Source: Proteiniphilum sp. (GTDB taxonomy: Bacteria > Bacteroidota > Bacteroidia > Bacteroidales > Dysgonomonadaceae). From it: a stretch of DNA of 8,222 nt. The stretch covers positions 1 to 8,222 of the forward strand of contig JAISZV010000055.1 in assembly GCA_031284475.1 (NCBI GenBank). Reading direction: 5' to 3'. Position numbers and translations under genes: made by a program. The notes below the pieces were generated by a model, which worked only from the letters and a program-made list of their open reading frames with translations, had not been told where the DNA came from and searched no databases. Positions 6,407 through 8,222 of this stretch are shown in pieces. Every line of letters starts with the position of its first letter. Position 1 is the stretch's first letter.

Positions 6407-6511
6407 AGCCGATAGAAGCCGCTTAGCGACGGCTATAACGTTTAGTATCTAAATCGTAAGGACGTTATCCGGTATCCATACGATAAATTCAGGGTAATTT
6501 ACCTTACGATT
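6407..6511 (+). promoter_or_regulatory. Candidate rpsB leader RNA with pseudoknot topology
   Basis: The spacer before rpsB holds several exact complementary segments. ATAACGT (6435-6441) pairs with ACGTTAT (6462-6468). AATCGTAAGG (6452-6461), which lies inside that loop, pairs with CCTTACGATT (6502-6511). Together they form an H-type pseudoknot with no base between the stems at 6461/6462. CGGCT (6430-6434), directly 5', can pair with AGCCG at 6407-6411 or at 6417-6421. TACGAT also occurs at 6479-6484, offering a 6-bp competitor for the same strand. No promoter fits in the spacer. An S2-binding autoregulatory leader, as at rpsB in E. coli, is a plausible inference. Confidence 0.5.
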
Positions 6512-6554
6512 CGGTTTGGAAAAAGAATGTAAACGAATAAATAAAAAAACAAAA

Positions 6555-7409
6555 ATGGCAAAATTAGAATTTGACCAACTTCTTGAGGCCGGAGCCCACT
6601 TCGGCCACTTAAAGAGAAAATGGAATCCTGCGATGGCTCCCTATATTTTCATGGAGCGTAACGGAATCCATATTATCGATCTCTATAAAACGATCGCCAA
6701 GGCAGAAGAATCCGCTGCCGCTTTAAAACAGATTGCCAAAGCAGGAAAGAAAATACTTTTTGTGGCAACCAAAAAACAGGCTAAACCTGTAATTGAAGAA
6801 AAAGCGCAAAACGTGAATATGCCTTATGTGATTGAGCGATGGCCGGGCGGTATGCTTACCAATTTCCCCACTATCCGCAAAGCGGTGAAAAAAATGGGTA
6901 ATATTGACAAGATGATCAAAGACGGTACGTTCGATACGCTCTCTAAACGCGAAAAATTACAGATTACCCGGCAACGGGCCAAGCTCGAGAAGATGCTGGG
7001 TTCCATCCAGGACCTTACCCGTCTTCCGGCGGCAATTTTTGTGGTGGATGTAATGAAAGAACAGATTGCCGTAAAAGAAGCGGAACGTCTGGGAATCCCT
7101 GTGTTTGGAATTGTAGATACCAATTCCGATCCGTCGAATATCGATTTTGTGATCCCCGCTAATGACGATGCAGCCAAAGCGGTTGACTTGATCCTTGGGT
7201 TCCTTTGTGACTCCATTAAAGAAGGGCTGGATGAACGTAAAGTGGAAAAAGCCGACGCCGCCGCTGCCGAAGAGCAGGACGAAGAAGCTCCGCAACGCAG
7301 GGAACGCAAATCAAAAGCAGCCAAAAAAGAGCGCGTAAAGAAAGAAGATACCGAAGCGATGAAAGCTGCCGTAGTGAGCAAATATGCAAAGGATGAGGTT
7401 GACGAATAA
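6555..7409 (+). CDS. rpsB: 30S ribosomal protein S2 (uS2)
   Basis: S2 is a late-binding small-subunit protein at the head-body junction. From the ATG at 6555 the product is 284 aa; an in-frame TTG at 6516 would add 13 lysine-rich residues unlike the family and is rejected. Core motifs are present: LLEAGAHFGHLKRKWNPAM (9-27), ERWPGGMLTNFPTIRKAVKKM (94-114), DLTRLPAAIFVVD (153-165), and GIVDTNSDPSNIDFVIPANDDA (185-206). The core ends near residue 228; a highly charged tail of about 55 residues follows, alternating acidic and basic runs, which E. coli S2 (241 aa) lacks. tsf follows after 28 A/T-rich bases. Confidence 0.97.
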   Translation: MAKLEFDQLLEAGAHFGHLKRKWNPAMAPYIFMERNGIHIIDLYKTIAKAEESAAALKQIAKAGKKILFVATKKQAKPVIEEKAQNVNMPYVIERWPGGMLTNFPTIRKAVKKMGNIDKMIKDGTFDTLSKREKLQITRQRAKLEKMLGSIQDLTRLPAAIFVVDVMKEQIAVKEAERLGIPVFGIVDTNSDPSNIDFVIPANDDAAKAVDLILGFLCDSIKEGLDERKVEKADAAAAEEQDEEAPQRRERKSKAAKKERVKKEDTEAMKAAVVSKYAKDEVDE

Positions 7410-7437
7410 AATTTAAAATATTAAGATATAATAGAAT

Positions 7438-8222
7438 ATGGCAGTAACAATGGCAGATATTCAGCATCTACGCAAGATGACCGGCGCGGGGATGATGGAT
7501 TGTAAAAATGCACTGAATGAAGCGAACGGAGATTTTGATAAAGCCATAGAAATAATCCGTAAAAAAGGACAGGCTGTAGCGGCAAAACGTGAAGACCGCG
7601 AAGCATCGGAAGGTTGCGTATTGGCAAAAACGAAAGGTAATTTCGCCGCGATAGTGGCGTTGCAGTGCGAAACGGATTTTGTGGCAAAGAATGAAGAATT
7701 TATCGCTTTAACGCGACATATCCTTGACGCCGCAATCGCCCACAAGCCGGAGAGCCTCGAGCAATTACTTGCAGTTGAACTTTCTAACGGTACGGTTTCG
7801 CAGTTGATCACCGATAAGATAGGGGCTACGGGAGAAAAAATGGAATTGGGCTACTATGAATATATTACCGCTCCTTATGTTACTTCTTATATACACATGG
7901 GTAATAAACTGGCTACCATTGTCGGTTTCAATAAAGCGGGCGCGGATGAATATGTGGCGAAAGATGTGGCAATGCAGGTAGCTGCAATGAATCCGATTGC
8001 AGTTACCCCTGAAGGTATTCCTGCCGAAGTAAAGGAAAAAGAGCTGTCAATTGCGCGCGACAAAGCCCGTGAGGCCGGTAAACCGGAAGACCTGCTTGAA
8101 AGGATTGCGGAAGGGGCATTGCAGAAATTCTACAAAGAATCTTCCCTTCTTCAACAGGAATATGTAAAAGATCCCAAGAAGACCATCGAACAGCTTCTGA
8201 AAGAGAGCGATAAAGAGTTGTC
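7438..8222 (+). CDS. tsf: Elongation factor Ts, 3' end cut by window edge
   Basis: EF-Ts is the guanine-nucleotide exchange factor that recharges EF-Tu. The frame opens at the ATG at 7438 and stays open to the window end, giving 261 codons. The N-terminal UBA-like domain shows the signature LRKMTGAGMMDCKNAL (11-26). TDFVAKN at 79-85 carries Asp80 and Phe81, the residues that insert into EF-Tu and disturb Mg2+ binding in E. coli. A second copy of the core fold follows (about 150-240), with the C-terminal helix near FYKESSLLQQEYVKDPKKTIEQLL. By comparison with E. coli (283 aa) only a short C-terminal stretch is missing. The rpsB-tsf pair is a near-universal bacterial operon. Confidence 0.96.
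   Translation, partial: MAVTMADIQHLRKMTGAGMMDCKNALNEANGDFDKAIEIIRKKGQAVAAKREDREASEGCVLAKTKGNFAAIVALQCETDFVAKNEEFIALTRHILDAAIAHKPESLEQLLAVELSNGTVSQLITDKIGATGEKMELGYYEYITAPYVTSYIHMGNKLATIVGFNKAGADEYVAKDVAMQVAAMNPIAVTPEGIPAEVKEKELSIARDKAREAGKPEDLLERIAEGALQKFYKESSLLQQEYVKDPKKTIEQLLKESDKEL

Noticed and set aside
6511..6518. TCGGTTTG as a separate rpsB promoter -7 box
   Set aside because: The first TA is not matched and no TTG is found at the -33 position; the spacer is better explained as cotranscribed leader.
6516..6554. TTG-initiated N-terminal extension of S2
   Set aside because: The 13 extra residues are lysine-rich and unlike S2; the ATG at 6555 gives the expected N-terminus.
6824..7381. 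Long minus-strand open frame inside rpsB
   Set aside because: It is the antisense shadow of a highly conserved gene with strong codon bias and has no motif of its own.

Overview
The window looks like a chromosomal segment of a Bacteroidales bacterium. The ribosomal proteins L13, S9 and S2 and elongation factor Ts read like Bacteroides/Porphyromonadaceae-type orthologues. Two promoters match the phylum's unusual consensus (TTTG, 19 bp, TAnnTTTG) exactly, and start codons lack Shine-Dalgarno sequences and sit behind A/T-rich leaders. I cannot fix the genus from sequence alone.

Region by region: (1) Positions 1-777 hold the C-terminal part of an IS110-family transposase, with an in-frame stop upstream and no visible RuvC-like N-terminal half, so it is probably a decayed or cut element. 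(2) Positions 778-1397 have no credible gene. They hold a 10-bp hairpin and a repetitive AATG-rich stretch that could be the element's guide (bridge/seeker) RNA, a 109-bp segment bounded by imperfect terminal inverted repeats, a strong rho-independent terminator, and three consecutive hairpins just before recJ. (3) Positions 1398-5080 hold recJ and a recQ-family helicase in a tight pair. RecQ-type unwinding feeding RecJ 5'-3' exonuclease is the classic RecF-pathway partnership. (4) Positions 5079-5243 are a complete minus-strand tRNA-Arg(ACG) unit: promoter, tRNA and terminator, the terminator lying at recQ's 3' end. (5) Positions 5244-5512 hold a perfect 16-bp inverted repeat between the divergent tRNA and rplM promoters, then the rplM promoter and leader. 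(6) Positions 5513-8222 hold rplM-rpsI-rpsB-tsf, the last cut by the window edge. A 198-nt spacer between rpsI and rpsB is full of complementary segments that can be drawn as an H-type pseudoknot and has no recognisable promoter, so it is a good candidate for an S2-type autoregulatory RNA.

The coding part is ordinary housekeeping sequence. What deserves a second look is non-coding: the possible IS110 guide RNA, the recJ leader, the palindrome between divergent promoters, the rpsI-rpsB leader, and a tRNA-Arg whose near-universal G19-C56 elbow pair appears replaced by A19-U56.
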